Shown here: positions 1-13,282 of the stretch, one piece after another
How positions within the stretch are numbered: position 1 is the first letter of the stretch
How the letters are laid out: every line of letters begins with the position of its first letter
DNA from: Neodiprion pinetum
Lineage: Eukaryota > Arthropoda > Insecta > Hymenoptera > Diprionidae
DNA: 64,000 bases
Direction: 5' to 3'
NCBI RefSeq assembly: GCF_021155775.2
Contig: NC_060234.1
Location: 21,255,526-21,319,525, forward strand
The notes under the pieces: model-generated
Seen by the model: only the letters and a program-made list of their open reading frames with translations
What the model was told of the DNA's origin: nothing
Databases searched by the model: none
Position numbers and translations under genes: made by a program

Positions 1-3000
1 GCAAAAAACAAAAAATTTTCTTTGGGGACCAGTCTAATAACGATATTTGTAAACCGAGCCGGAATAAGGTCACACACTTAAATGCAAACGCTGACTAAAC
101 TCTTAGAGATGGAGGTGGGGTTAGGTTAGGTCAGATACGAACGATTTTCATTTAAACATTCTTGGTTGTAAGTACCATAAGACTGTTTATCTGAAGAGAT
201 TTTTTATTTTGTTATAATAAATTTGGAACTCGATAGGCTACGAGTTTAAGTATATTAAGTATATAAAGTATAGCCACATCTTTGAAGAAAATTTTGGCCT
301 AAAACCGATGTCTAATTTCCAAAAATTGAAACAGATATAAGCACTGGAGTGAAATAACGCAATCGTGTTCGCTTCAATAGAGCCAAGTTCAAGACTAGAA
401 ACATCAGCCGGTAAGAAAGCTGCGAATGCGGCAGAAGGCTTTCCATATGTCCCAGGAATTGCCGATTAAGATCAAGAGAAATTTCCATTCCATCTGATAC
501 AAAATTAGTCTTTGAACCAAGGTCAAATTTTTAAACGTATTTATCTCGAAACTACATTATCCGGTGCGGTGGGCCTTCTAATTCAAACACCGTTCGATGG
601 ATCGTCTTCAAACTTTGCATACACGTTTCTTTTTTGATTTCGCGTGGTACGTCAATCGGAATTTTCGTTCAAATTTACCATTTTATGATGACACGTAGAA
701 CACGAAGCGATTTTCGATAAAAAAAAATTCTACGATTCTACGTCCAAATCATCATACTTTTCGCATTTTTTCAAATTTTCCAAACCCCGATCAACGCACC
801 ACAACTATTCTCTTCTTTGTTAAGACACGCTTTAGATTTCTCGTTTCAGATACGGCGCTTCGCCGCTACAACGATCACCGTTTGAACCTGTAAGAACTCC
901 AGAGATTCGGAATGACGGTTGTAAATCTTGAGCGTACTTTTTTCAACCAAAACATTACCATAATAATGGTATGATCATATAAATCTACCCCTTACTTTGC
1001 TTGTATAAAAATATCAAAGATGTACCTGTTTTTTGACCCTACAACCGGATATAACCCCATAATACTATGGGGTGTTCGTTTATAGTAGGTACGATACGAA
1101 AGGCGAAGCAAATGCTTTTATCATGATTTGTTTTTTTTTTTCAATCCGTTGCTTTTCGTCCATCACTTGTCAGCTGGCGTGTATTCCGTGGAAAAGTTAG
1201 TGTAATACAAACATTGGATTCAAAAATTTTAACTATGATGTATGATGATCGAGATGAGTTTTGTTTAATTGATCTCTTTTTCACAGAGGGAAACAATTCC
1301 TGGCCGGAAATGATGACGAAGAAATCAGTTCACTCAAATTAATAACTTTGAAAAATCATGCTGTGTTGCTTCGGTTTTTCAATATCGAACGCGTATCGCT
1401 TTTACGGTTTTCAATCATCAAAGACAGTTGTTTTACCCTCATTTATAGCTTTCGAATTTGCAGAACGGTCTGCAAATGGTAAGGGATTCTATCGAAATGT
1501 CAATTTACGATTAGAAAAAGATGAGAATTGAAACACGGGTAGCTGAACAGATGAATATTGGTTGGTAATATTTTTGTTGATCGAAGGTGCCTTCGGGCCA
1601 AAGTATTATTTAAACATATTTTACGTCATTTATCGTGTACTTAATTTTCATCTTCTTCCAAACTTTAATTCATTTTGCGATAGAACTCCTTGGGACACTT
1701 TTCACAACATTACGACATTGTCTGTAACAACGTACAAACGCTTTCGAGTTATCACGTGAAAAGTGTTGAAAACGGCGTTTCGAGTAAAGTCAGTATACAT
1801 TTAAAATATGGCAAATAATTTTGGGCATTTTAAATCTCGGAATCGGATCAAAAATCGTTACTTATCTTCGAAGTTTCCCGTATAACATCCGTTTAAAGTT
1901 GACTTAAAGATCGGGCGTAAAAATGTTGCCACCGCCTTGAAATTTCGTGATCTTAAACAATATCTTTTCTTTCAATAAAAACAATTTCAATCAATTTTAC
2001 CTGATTTGTTCGACTTAAGCCGCAGCCTTCGAACCTTTTCGTTCTTATTTTCATTTTTGCTTCGTCACATTTTTTTTCAAAGCCCACATCCGATACGCCC
2101 CGAATACAGGACTCATTACGCCATGTTTATGCAACGGGATAGCACGGAATATTTTTCGCCACTATAGCGCAATATCTGATGCCCAGGTTCACCCGAATGT
2201 ATTATGCATTAGAGATGGTAATTAAATCCAACTTCAACATTCCTCTACCCCGTTCAAGGAGCTTATTTACATTTAACCACAATATTGCACACTTTGTATT
2301 TTCATTTTTAAACGATTATACCAACCCGCAGATGCGTCTCAAGTTATACCCACGACAGAATCCACCATATTTCATACATTTTGAAAAGCTCTTCCATCAA
2401 ATGTCAATTGGGCTGTTTTTTGACGAGCGCAAAAGTACTCTCGGTTTTTTTTTTCAACCTACGTAATTCGTGGATCGAATTCAATGCACTCGGTGAATGC
2501 CTGAAGTACTTAGAATATATTTCCGATTCAATTCGCCATTCTTGTCTTCAATCGGATTCCTGGATTCTTACTTGGTTTTAAAAACGTTCTTCACTGTCGG
2601 AGAATCGCAGAGATGCAATGGAGTTTCAAATTCTTAAGCTCAGGTCGGAACTATCTAATCCATACCTTTGATGAAGTATGTGAAGCCCCGTAAGGTCCCA
2701 TAAATATAATCCCATGCGGTTCAATGAAATCCGCTACGGACTTTGGATTCCCCATGAAATCCGAATTCAAAATGAATCAAGTTTGATCAAATCTTCAAAG
2801 TCTCAAAATCCTGTGCGTCTCATAATTATTCTGAATGATTTCTGAGTATGTATAACCATCCATATTCCCCATCTTCTTCATCATTTTGCTACGAATTTAA
2901 ATCGTATTAGCCTTACGATCTGAGTAGAAAGTCAAGAAGAAATAAGAAGACGGTTAAAAAATGTTTAGAAATTTTCTGAATACATTTCTTACGGTATTTT

Positions 3001-3474
3001 GTGTGGAAATGAGACAGAATCACCACCACGTATGTAACGATTGATTCGGAATGAATTCGAATAAGCCAATTTCGAACAAATGGTTTTCGCAAACTTTGCA
3101 TAAAAACGAACATTTAATGTTACCGCAACTTTCTCAATCTTGGACCGATTCATCTTTGATAAAAAAAAAAAAAAATATACGTCGACAACTGGTAATGATA
3201 CTCTGATATTCTGGATAATTCATCAGTAGAGAACAATAGGTTTGAGAAACAGAGAAAAAATACTTTGGGATGTAGTTTTACGTTGATAAAAGTGCTTCAA
3301 AAAGAAAAAGAAAATGAAAAAGAATTCAGATCAATCTGAGATTAGAAACTGAAAGCGAAGCTTATCGATATAATTCCTAGAGTACGATATAAGTTCGAGG
3401 ATATGTACGTGGCTGAAGAAGGGTGAGGATGATTGAACATCCTTAACGCGTTACAAAGTCGCCGGTTATACAGT
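1..3474. other. AT-rich non-coding stretch
   Basis: No gene, RNA or mobile element could be recognised here on either strand. The stretch is AT-rich with poly-A/T runs (for example near 1131 and 3161) and only short, unrecognisable open frames (up to 95 codons near 2179). Two head-to-tail TTAGG words at 121-130 match the arthropod telomere repeat unit, but two units are too few to call an interstitial telomere tract. An uneven run rich in gaaatc-like words lies near 2640-2830. Confidence 0.6.
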
Positions 3475-3547
3475 TGTTCGTACAGCGAGGTCGGTGTAAG
3501 TGCGTCCACACATCAAGTTGTCAGAGGGCAGGAAGACAAGCAGCGAG
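3475..3547 (+). other. possible non-coding first exon with strong 5' splice site
   Basis: A moderately GC-rich segment ends in CAGCGAG followed by GTGAGT at 3548, a close match to the metazoan 5' splice consensus. A second donor-like string, GTGTAAGT, lies about 50 bases upstream. No meaningful reading frame crosses the segment, so if it is an exon it would be untranslated. No TATA box is obvious. The call rests only on splice-site appearance; such motifs also occur by chance in a window of this size. Confidence 0.15.
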
Positions 3548-5320
3548 GTGAGTCTCCCCCTTTCCCCGTTCATAAAACTCATCGTTTGTTTACGGGGCGG
3601 TAAAGGGGATGGAAAAATGACTCGCGTTGCAGGGCCTATTCGTTAAATGTAATTTGAATTTGCGCGAGACGGGAGCTGGCGCGGCAAATTTTATCCCGTT
3701 AGGGCCGTAACGCGGTAAGGACGACGTCGACGTACGAAGTTTGAAAATTCGGCGAAGAGTAACAGGGCAATAAAACCTCTTCCTTGGGGGGACTCGCGAG
3801 ATAAAGAGCTCGGAATAACCTAACCTAAACGCCGAAAACGGCCGCCCTAGCGTATTTAATAATTCCGCATGGCGAAATGAACGCTGCACGCATTCTCCGA
3901 ACCTCCACCCTTCCATCCATTCTTTCGCACGCTCAAAAGCTCCCGCTTAAAATGCCGACTTGATTCTGCCAGGTGTCAATTGGCCACACCGCGTGAAATC
4001 AAAGGGAAGTCAAGACGCCCTGACTCGAGAGGCGTCGCCCCTTTGAACCAAGCGTTTACACATTCAGCGATCCGGATGACGATGACGAGTCGTCGAGTTC
4101 TTGGCAGCCCCAATTGACTTCCGACCGGAAGTGGGCCGCCCAAGAGCCGTGCTTTTCTCCACCCTTCCAGGGGGGGAAAATACGGTCGCGAAAAAAATAC
4201 GAACGCAACTCGAGATGTGGGGTGAACGAATTTTAACCAAACGTGGGAATTGGAATCACTGCGCTAATCCGCCTTTAATGGCAATTAAAAGGCGAAATCT
4301 GTGGGATTAGAAACAGTGTCGTAAAAGTTTGTGAGAGAGATTCTACCTTATTTTCGTGCCCCACAGGGATCCCTGATTATAGGCGTGTACCCTTATTTAT
4401 CGATAAATAGGGGTTCTTATGGGGCGCATCACGGAAATAACCCGACTTGGATATGGGAGTTTGCAAGTTTACGTTAATGAAAGACAGAACTTGATAGCAG
4501 GGAAGTAAAAATGTGGAGAGTCAATGTCATACAAAACGACGACAAATTTTATACTTTAAACCTTTAACCATGAAATCTTCAGGAACGGGAGGGGATAAAG
4601 AAATTTTTTCCATTCCGATACTTTGCGCTAGATAAGTTTCTTTTGAAATATTACAAGTTGTCAGAATCTAACATGAAACTAACACCTAACTATTACGAGA
4701 GAAAACCAGTGGAGTTCAAATTGCATGAAAAATTGTTTGGCAATATGGCAGCTGGAAGCTTGACAATTATTTTATTTCTGACTAAAGATGCTTCTAGAAA
4801 ACTTTGACTTCCGATAACCGACCGTCTTCTCAATTAACTCACTAATTGCCTCTTGTAAAAAAAACAACAACTCGATCTCTCAGTTTCCTGCACATTCTCT
4901 GATACATCATTATTTCACCCCAACCGAATTGCGACAATCACGAGCTGTTGACGATTCAAATTTATTCCCGAGCCCGGGCTGACCGGAAACGTGGCTGTGG
5001 CTGGCGGGCAATAACACCCGGGGGATCGTATTTCAAAAGGTGAAACCGGGAGTCTCGTGGCGGACCAGACGGCAATAAAGCGGCTCAATTAGCATGAAAT
5101 GGCTCAATTTCTTTCCACCTTTAACACCTTCCATTTCCACCCTGTTTACGGCGCCGCCGGACGCTGCGGAGCCGCAATCGCATTCAGCCGAAGGATGTGA
5201 AGAGGGTATTTGCCGCGAACCGGTTTACGGCGCATGCAGGTTAAGTTGCCGCCGCTGCAGTGCGGAGAAACACGCGAGCGTCCCCCACCCTGGTTTCAGT
5301 GTGCCGACGTGCAGGGTACA
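3548..5320. other. GC-richer islands without a recognisable gene
   Basis: Two GC-richer patches (about 3555-4310 and 4920-5320) are separated by AT-rich sequence. Frames of 69 to 108 codons exist on both strands but none resembles a known family. A perfect 16-bp palindrome, TATTTATCGATAAATA, sits at 4394-4409. A short CCTAACCTAA run lies near 3818. The islands could be regulatory or untranslated exon sequence; nothing here separates these options. Confidence 0.4.
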
Positions 5321-5673
5321 CTTGGGGACAATGAATCTGAGACGGCTAATTTTTTTTTACACTAGACAGTTACGTTGGCAACACTGAGAAACCTACAGCG
5401 CCACAGTCGGCCGAGCGCGAAACAAACTCAATCTCAATAAGCGTAACATAACCCATGACCGTCGAATCTAACCTTGGAATTGACGTCTCAATCCAACAAT
5501 TCATTATCTCCGCGGTATTTTTAGGTTAGATTCGACGGTCATGGGTTATGTTACGCTTATTGAGATTGAGTTTGTTTCGCGCTCGGCCGACTGTGGCGCT
5601 GTAGGTTTCTCTGTGTTGCCAACGTAACTGTCTAGTGGAAGAAATTAGCCGTCTTAGATTCATTATCCCCAAG
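5321..5673. mobile_element. foldback element with long inverted arms
   Basis: The left arm 5321-5474 (154 nt) and right arm 5523-5673 (151 nt) are near-perfect reverse complements separated by a 48-nt spacer. The arms start and end with CTTGGGGA / TCCCCAAG-like sequence and differ by only a few substitutions and a small length change in a T-run. The element would fold into a hairpin of about 150 bp. It has no coding capacity, so it is either a foldback-type non-autonomous transposon or a local inverted duplication. Its right end directly touches a MITE copy beginning at 5673-5674. No clear target-site duplication was found. Confidence 0.75.
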
Positions 5674-6072
5674 TTGAGAGAAATTTTTTATTCCGGCTAC
5701 CGCTCAGTCCTTAACTATTTTCATTTTTTACCACAATCGGAAAACATAGTTCTAGGTACAAAATGAAAATAAGTTTTGTACCTGTTTCCGGAAAGTCTAG
5801 TATCTGTTACTATTCTTTTCTCGTAACTGTTACGAAAATTTAATGCTCGTGCAACAATAAATTGACGTTAAAGCCTTGTTTGACTAAAAAAGTGGAGTAA
5901 ACCTCACAAACTGATTTTCTTTGCAATTACCAAAACAGGATCGGCGATAGCGGAAAATGTTTAGGCGTACCTCGTTTTTCGTAATCCCAACAATATTCGA
6001 ACAGTATTTTTAACGAAACCTGTTTTAACTAAATTTTTCTAGTTACTGTAACAAATGAAATTTTTCTCAGTG
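5673..6072 (+). mobile_element. MITE family 1, copy 1
   Basis: This is a copy of a non-autonomous element of about 430 bp repeated in this window. The left end is degraded (TTGAGAGAAATTTT against CACTGAGAGAAATTTTTAG in other copies). The right end is GAAATTTTTCTCAGTG, so the ends form an inverted repeat. Internal landmarks shared by all long copies are a pyrimidine-rich start with TTTTCATTTTTTACCACAAT, a centre with AAATTGACGTTAAAGCCTTG, and an end with CTAGTTACTGTAACAA. No transposase is encoded. The left end abuts the foldback element. Confidence 0.85.
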
Positions 6073-9000
6073 CAAGTGTACGTTGCTTCATATTCCACAA
6101 GAGTTTCGTTATTCTTTCACCTGGACGAGATCTGAGCGTCATATTATGCCGAACTGAAAACACACCGCGAGTTTTGGGCTCTTGGTATCTCGTTGATCCA
6201 TGTGCGGACATTTTCCGTTTCAGTAACGAGTGAGAATTTTTGAAACAACTGCACGGCACGGTTTGACTTCGAGTCCAGTTTCCATTTTATTTAAATAATG
6301 ACATATTTGTTTCTCCAGACCTTGGAAGGTCGGCCTTAGTCGGGCATTTTTAACGAATGGTACTGAAACTTCTTATTTTGCCGATGTATAGTTTCTAGTT
6401 GATCCAACGTGACAAAATCTATCGACATGATTCGAAAAGGTCGTGAGACGTTTCTCAAACCCGAACCGATAATTTTGTATTTTTTTATTGTGTTTTGTAG
6501 GGCGAAAACTAGTGCCTCGGACATTGTTACAGTGAACAGAAAAATTGGCCATATTTAAAACAGTTTAGTGCGGGGAATTCCGAGGAATAATATCGGGCAA
6601 AGTAGGTTATACGAATGCGAGTTAATGTATTTTTCTCCTCGCATATTTTTCCACCAGGTTAAAATACGGGGAATTGTATTAATGGGAACAATGGGATCCC
6701 TCGGCTTACTCAACAGTGGAATTGGGCAGTCAAAATTCTACCGGAAAATGGAATGAATCTCAGGAACGTAAAGTTTCACCCTGTTATATATACCTACCGA
6801 CCTCCGCACTCGTTTCCCCATCCCTTAAAGAGAGTTATTGTTCAGGACTGCTGCAAACCTAAAAACGCCGAAAAATTTACGGAATTTGACTGAAAATGTA
6901 GGATCTCGAGAAAGGTATTGAAATCATCTCTAACGGCACTCCACGACTACTTTAAAAGTTGCAAATACGATGTGAAAAGCATTTCACACAATTCCTTCGC
7001 GATATGTCTGTGAAAAAATTTGACGAATCATCGTACATTCGTAAAATTACACGCGACTAATTTTCGCATACAACTTTTATCCGCGTCGTGTCTGTATATG
7101 GATATAAAACACTGTCAAGATTGTCGGAAAAAAATTCAATCCTTGACCTGTCAAATATGCAGAAAAAGTCAAGAGATTTAAGATCAGAATTCAGCAACAA
7201 GAAGAAAAGTGGTGTAATGAACTAGAAAATGAAAATTTTTTTTTGATCGAAATTATCTGCGTGAATGGAATAGAGTCGAAAGAAAATAGGTGAAAATTTG
7301 CGAGGTCCGCAAACATAACCGGATAAAGAAAATCCCCCGACATTGAAATCTGAGGTGTGAAATTTTCCGAGCTCGTCATTCGTCGTCGGCTGAGCTCTGC
7401 GCTTAGGCTTATAATCAGACGGCCCTACGTGGTGAAGGCTAAGAGCCGAGGAAGGGCGGAGGCATTAACTTGATTATCATTATCGGGTATCAGAAGACCG
7501 GATAGCAGCTCATCACGAATCGCCGTCACGCCACGAAGTTTGCCCTTCTACATATATTGACGCGTATCACGAGTATTTGGGCATTTCGTTCTCTCATGTC
7601 TGGAAATAAGGCGGATCTGTGGATTTCAATCTTGCAATCAGTTTCCCACGTTCTTGTGACGGCGGATTCGTTCTCACACACTACGATTCTAATAAAGAGG
7701 ATTTATTGAATTAAAGTAGCGAATAAGAGTGAACTGATAAAAAAAAAACGTGTGAATTTTGGAAATTTACAACTCGTCAACTGATGTTCGATTCAGTTGG
7801 GATTTGTTTCATTCAAAATTGTCTAAATTGAAATTCATTTGCGTATCTTTTTCTATTGGACTCAGGTGACAGAAAGCATTGATATTGATATAACTCAGCT
7901 GTTTTGGTTTCTGGCATGTTTTACTGTACACACGATATCTCAAAAACTGCCCGACTGATTTACTTCGAATTTGTAGACAGCATATTTCAATAGTTGCCAC
8001 TGTCTCAATTAATTTTTTAAAGCATTTTTCCTTTTTTTTCTGCCTATTGAATATAAACTTTTTCTTATTGTGAGAAGGGAAGAATCTGTTGATCTCGCCG
8101 ACACGTTTTTGCGATAATCTCGCAAATGGCCGGGTGAAAAATCTGAACCTGATAGGAAATGGCAGCCAAATAAAAAAGTTTTAGTAGAAAAAATAGAATC
8201 GTTTATATAGAAAAAGTAATAGAGGGAAACAAGTGTAGTTTTTTCGGTTAAATATTGAAAATCGATTCATTTTTGGTGGAACCAAAAGTTCAGATTAAAC
8301 GGGACATGGCAATTTTTCATGCCCATCATTTGATATAAAAATCTTGTAAGTTTAAATTTTCTTCATCTAGCTGTTTCCGAAATCATCGCGGGACTTTGTC
8401 AAGCACACCGACAGATCTACATTTTTCTAAGAACCTATTTTTCGGATTCGAAAACACAAAGATTCGTTGAAATCAGAATAAGTAATTTTCGACCGAAACG
8501 AATACCAAATCTTCAAATTAAAAAACGTCATGTACCAATATTGAATGAACAAATCCCGAGTATTCGAATAAATTTATAATGTATGAGTGTAACTCCCAAA
8601 GCTCCTTTTCGAACGTTTGTCATTGAAAAATATCAGATCAAAGGCAATGAGACTAAACTATTTAAGAATGCCGTGTTTAAATTTGAAATAAATCGGTTAA
8701 ACTGTTTTTGAGATTGCGATCTCTTTTCTTAACTACCGTCCCGTATACATCACCTCAATTTTTTGGAGTGCTGCAACTCAGCATGGTTTTGCCTTTTGAA
8801 AATAGCTTATCAACGTGAATATTTCCAACACTACATGAAAATTATGCGTAATGAATTCGAGAAGTTCAAAGATTCGAACGCTGATTATTCAAAGTTTTCC
8901 GTCATTCCAATTTTTGCATTATACCGAGTTTAGAACAGGTTATTTTTACAATGTCTCGTAACTTTCATTATCCCTTTACGAATTCAGTCATACCAGTTTG

Positions 9001-11819
9001 GCTTCTGTCGTAAAGAGCTGGCCTCTAAATCACACTGTGTGCAAAATGTAATTGCACAGTGTAAATATGAATGCACAAGTGGATGGAAGAAACGAACGAA
9101 CCGAATCCTGAATTCTAAGGATTGAAGTCGAGCAGAGTCAGAGTAGAATTTGTTTTGAACTTGGCTTATTATAAGCGGATGTAGATAACACGGAAAGTTG
9201 GAACTCCTTGAATGATTTAGTTTTACACGTTCCACATATTCGACTTTTTCTTCAACTAATTGACCTAAAATGTCACGGATTGATGACTGGAATAAAATTC
9301 TAACTGCCAAGATTTTCAAGTTTCGTGGCAAAAAGGCGTTATATAAAAGGTACATATTTCTCTCTCACCGTTCGCTTTAAAAACAACCAAAATATTCGAA
9401 ATAATTGCGATTGAACATTTCAAAATCTGATGGCAAAATTCGTATGTTGGATAAATAAGATCTTTTTCATTAACGAATCATTTTGATAGAAGGTCCTGAC
9501 TACTTTTTTTCGGTTTTTTTTTCTTCCTTTTAAATTCCATAAAAAATTATCCCATTAAACGTCTATAAGGTGAATCAACGTTAGCCAATTTATATGATGA
9601 ATTGAAAACTCAGCTCTAAACAAAAAATTGTAAGACAACGGGAGAGGTTCTGACCAGAATTTGGTTAGCTCTTTTCTAAACCAGGACTAAAGGATCATAT
9701 CTTCCAGTAAAATATACAACCTGAAACATAATCAATAATTCGTTCTCAGGCCGATTAAAAAAAGAAAAAAGAAACAATCTTTAATACGAACGATTTTATG
9801 CCATTTAAATATAAATATATGATTTTTATTCAAGTTATAGGACTTTCAAAATTACACCTACAATCAAGTACAACCCCCATGTTTAGATACACCACATATT
9901 TGATTTTAACAATTCTGAACACATTTTCGTATCGTTACTCTAAGTACACACGTTACAGAAGAAAATAAAATTACGCGCTGCAGGAAATGAGGTGGTGCAC
10001 AGTTTTGCCAAACCTTCTTCAATACACGTTACGTATTGTTTATTAACTGCGTTCGCATTAAAATGGATTGCGAGCAGCCTGCCACTGATACAAATACCTG
10101 CCGATAAGCTGGTCCCTCGAATATTATTTTCACTCGTATTATTTCTGCGCGCATAGAGTTCGCGATAAAAGATAACAACACCACGTACGTATCCAGAAAT
10201 TAAGTACACGTGCATGCACGTAATAGGTGGGTAGGTACAATATCCAAGCACGATATTAGACGGGAAAACACGAATGGTGCGATATTTTTGTTGTTTTTAC
10301 TTTTTTTTTTTATAATTCTTTTTAATTTTTTTATCGTCATTTTCTTTCCGGCAGCGGCTCCACCGAATCAAAAACGAACAGCCGGAGATGAGGGAATTAA
10401 CGTTGAAAACGCCGTCCAAATGTTCGTATATTCGCGCATTATACTCCCCGGGAAATAAACAGACGTGGCTTGCCAAAATCCGGATTCTGTACGAGTTGGC
10501 TGCTGCTGTTTCACCGCAAAGGTTTTAGTTAAACATGACCTTCGGGATCCATGTTGCCACTTTTGTTTCATCGAACAAAAAGTCTCGATAAGACATTGTT
10601 GAACAGTCGGATTCAAGCTACATTCACGTTGAATGGAGGTGAGCTTAACATTAGAGCAAAAATATTATCCGTAATGAAGTAAATTTTTAACCGGATATTT
10701 TGAATGGCAGTGTTGGCAATTATTGTAACAATTTTAGATAGATCCCAATGTTTTATCAACCTTTTTACGCCACGTGTGTACGTATAATGCAGTTTGTTCA
10801 ATTTTTAATAAACTATAGCTCATTTTGAACGGCGATGAATTATTCTATGCAAATATTCTGGTACTGATTTCATATTATATTCAGATACTCGGTTGAATTA
10901 ATCCTTACACTGCACACCGCGGTGTCAAATCTGATTTGATCCGAGATAAATAATGAAATATCGTAAAAATAGTTAATTCATTCTTTTTCCGAAAATTCAC
11001 CCACTAAAATAAACACCTTTTTTCATCGCACAGTACGTCCATATTTTTGCTACAAAAATATTGAAAATTGAGCGAGTTATGATTTTTCAAGTAGAATGAT
11101 CCATTTTTCGTTCTCTAGTTTCATAAATTGTTTTTTTTTTTTTTGTTTTTTTTTCAAATTCAAAATTTCTTTCGCTAAAGATAACTAATTCGCCTTGAAA
11201 TATAATAGTTAAATAGTGCCCCGAAATTCCTAAAGTTTTCTGAATCTATATCCCCGTTTCTACGCAATGATTTTTGATTTGGGGTCTCCAGTGACTCCGA
11301 TGTGACACCAGGGTTGAAAACCATGGTATATAATCGAAATGTAATAAATAAAAAACAACGCAATTACGCTTGACTGAACAAACCGTTATTAATAGAATAA
11401 ATTCATTTGATGCAAGCTACGAAGAATGCATATTCTACGAACGAAACAAGCTATTATATTCCTAAAAACAACTCTACCTAATCCCTCTAAAGTTTTTGAT
11501 ATTCAGGGGTTCATCACTTGAAATTATTGCTTTAAAAATTTATTCAGTTTTCGGAGGACTCCTTTCGATCGAACACCATACGATTACACATCATTGACAA
11601 CCTCTGAAAGCTATGGTTTATAATATTTTGACCCGACAGTAGGTCCAATAAATCCACCCTATACAATCGCTAGCCAGTGAATCTTCATCGATAGATAAAA
11701 AGCGTTGAAATAAGGTTACTTCGTCGATTCCGACCATATGAAAACTGAATTCTTCTACTCAACTGAAGTTCAATGCAAACGGGATACTAAAGGATCTCTC
11801 CCGCGTACACGGTCCGACT
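6073..11819. other. AT-rich non-coding stretch
   Basis: No gene or mobile element was recognised. The sequence is AT-rich with many short open frames (62 to 123 codons) on both strands, none with a recognisable domain. Poly-T runs occur near 11128-11154. The longest frame (123 codons, minus strand, 8984-9355) shows no recognisable motif and looks like chance. Confidence 0.6.
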
Positions 11820-13231
11820 AACAAGCGTCAAATGCCAATTACTCGCGACAGAAAGAAGCGGGCGCGAATAACAGCGTTGAAACACGCAAAGCAGAAGGTG
11901 GCGAGAGGTTCACGGGTTCCCGGATTAAACAGAAACCCAACTGAATCGCAATAGATCTTATATATATATAACCGCAAATGGCGGCGGTTGAAATTTTCGT
12001 TATTAGCCAAGGATTAAGGAGAAACCCCCCTCAAACCCGCTCGGTTTCCCGATTCACGTTTCTTGAATTATTGTCCACATTTCCATAACCCCCCCCCCCG
12101 CCGCCCTTCATCCCTCCAAAAACTCCCCTCGGCCTTTCCCTCGTCCGCAAAACGAGTGTATAAATTCTTCCCCGGTTATCCGCGCAATTAGGCATATAAT
12201 AAATTAGAGACTGGAGTAGAAAGTACAGCTGGGTATGTATATATATACATTGTGTGTGTGTATATACATATTTGTGCCTCGTACATAACGAGCGATGGAG
12301 CTTGCCGTCTCACTTCTGCAGGTTTGTTCACTGTTTTTAATTTTAATTTTTTCAATTTACGTTTTTTGTGCACAGAGCCTTTCGCGCCCGTAAACTTCGC
12401 CCCCTTCGGTAATAAATTACCCTTCCGCGAAGCGAACGGTAGGTAGAATATATATACCTGTAGATGGGTGTATATTACACCTCGCGCAATTGAGTCTACT
12501 CGCAGTGATTAAAAAACGACGGGTCAATGGGAAGGCAACAAGGAATGTAGGTATGTATTACCTCGCCCACCTTGCGATTACCGCGAATTCGAGGAAACTC
12601 AAAACACAGCATCATGCTTTATGCCTGTTTCTGCGGATCGCCCGGCTAATTAACAGGATGTGCTGACGCCGCTGGAGACGCTTTCTTCGGGGCTGCTTAC
12701 TACAACTATGCTCCAGGAACACCGTCAAACTTGCGGGGGCTAATTGTGAATTCAGATGGGGAATGGTCATAAAAGTCAAACGGTATGAGTAACGGTCTCT
12801 GTCAGCAAGTTTTGGCAAAGTCTCATTTTGTAATGAAGAGAATATTCGCGACAACGCGGCACGAAAATAAATTTTCATTCCGATATTTTACTTAGCAAGT
12901 TTAATCGACGGTGAAACTAAAGGGATGCAGAACCAAAAAGCTTTGCTCGTTTAGAGAAGACACTGTCGCATCGGGGTTTATTAAACATGTTGAAAAGAGC
13001 CGTGGTCATTTTTGAATCGGAAATAATCAAGCTGTTTAGAAAGTTCCGTCCGACTTCAAACTGCGAAAAATAACGCTTTCCACATTTGATAATTCTGTTC
13101 TTCTGTACAGCACTTCCTGCGCTTCTCCGGGATCTAGAAATGCAAAGCAGGACCATTTATGCTGGCCTGCGTCTAAGCAATCACAATTTTCCGAGCGACG
13201 AGCTGCAGAGGGAGGTGAAAGGTAAAGCATG
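11820..13231. other. GC-richer mosaic, candidate regulatory DNA
   Basis: Compact GC-richer segments alternate with short AT tracts, including a C-run near 12091-12103 and a TA/TG microsatellite at 12234-12272. Frames up to 88 codons occur but overlap one another on both strands and match nothing recognisable. The composition differs from the AT-rich flanks and is similar to other islands in the window, so an enhancer or untranslated exon role is possible but unproven. Confidence 0.35.
12234..12272. repeat. TA/TG microsatellite
   Basis: Mixed alternating purine-pyrimidine dinucleotides: a TATATATA run, then GTGTGTGTG, then TATATACATA. Confidence 0.8.
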
Positions 13232-13282
13232 CTTCTCTCTCTCTTTCTCTCTCTCTTCTTTCTTCTCTCTGTTTCTGTCTCT
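13232..13282. repeat. CT-rich microsatellite
   Basis: A nearly pure pyrimidine run made of CT dinucleotides with TTCT interruptions. It creates serine/leucine-rich frames on the plus strand and arginine/glutamate-rich frames on the minus strand (13036-13511). Those frames are artefacts of the repeat. Confidence 0.85.
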
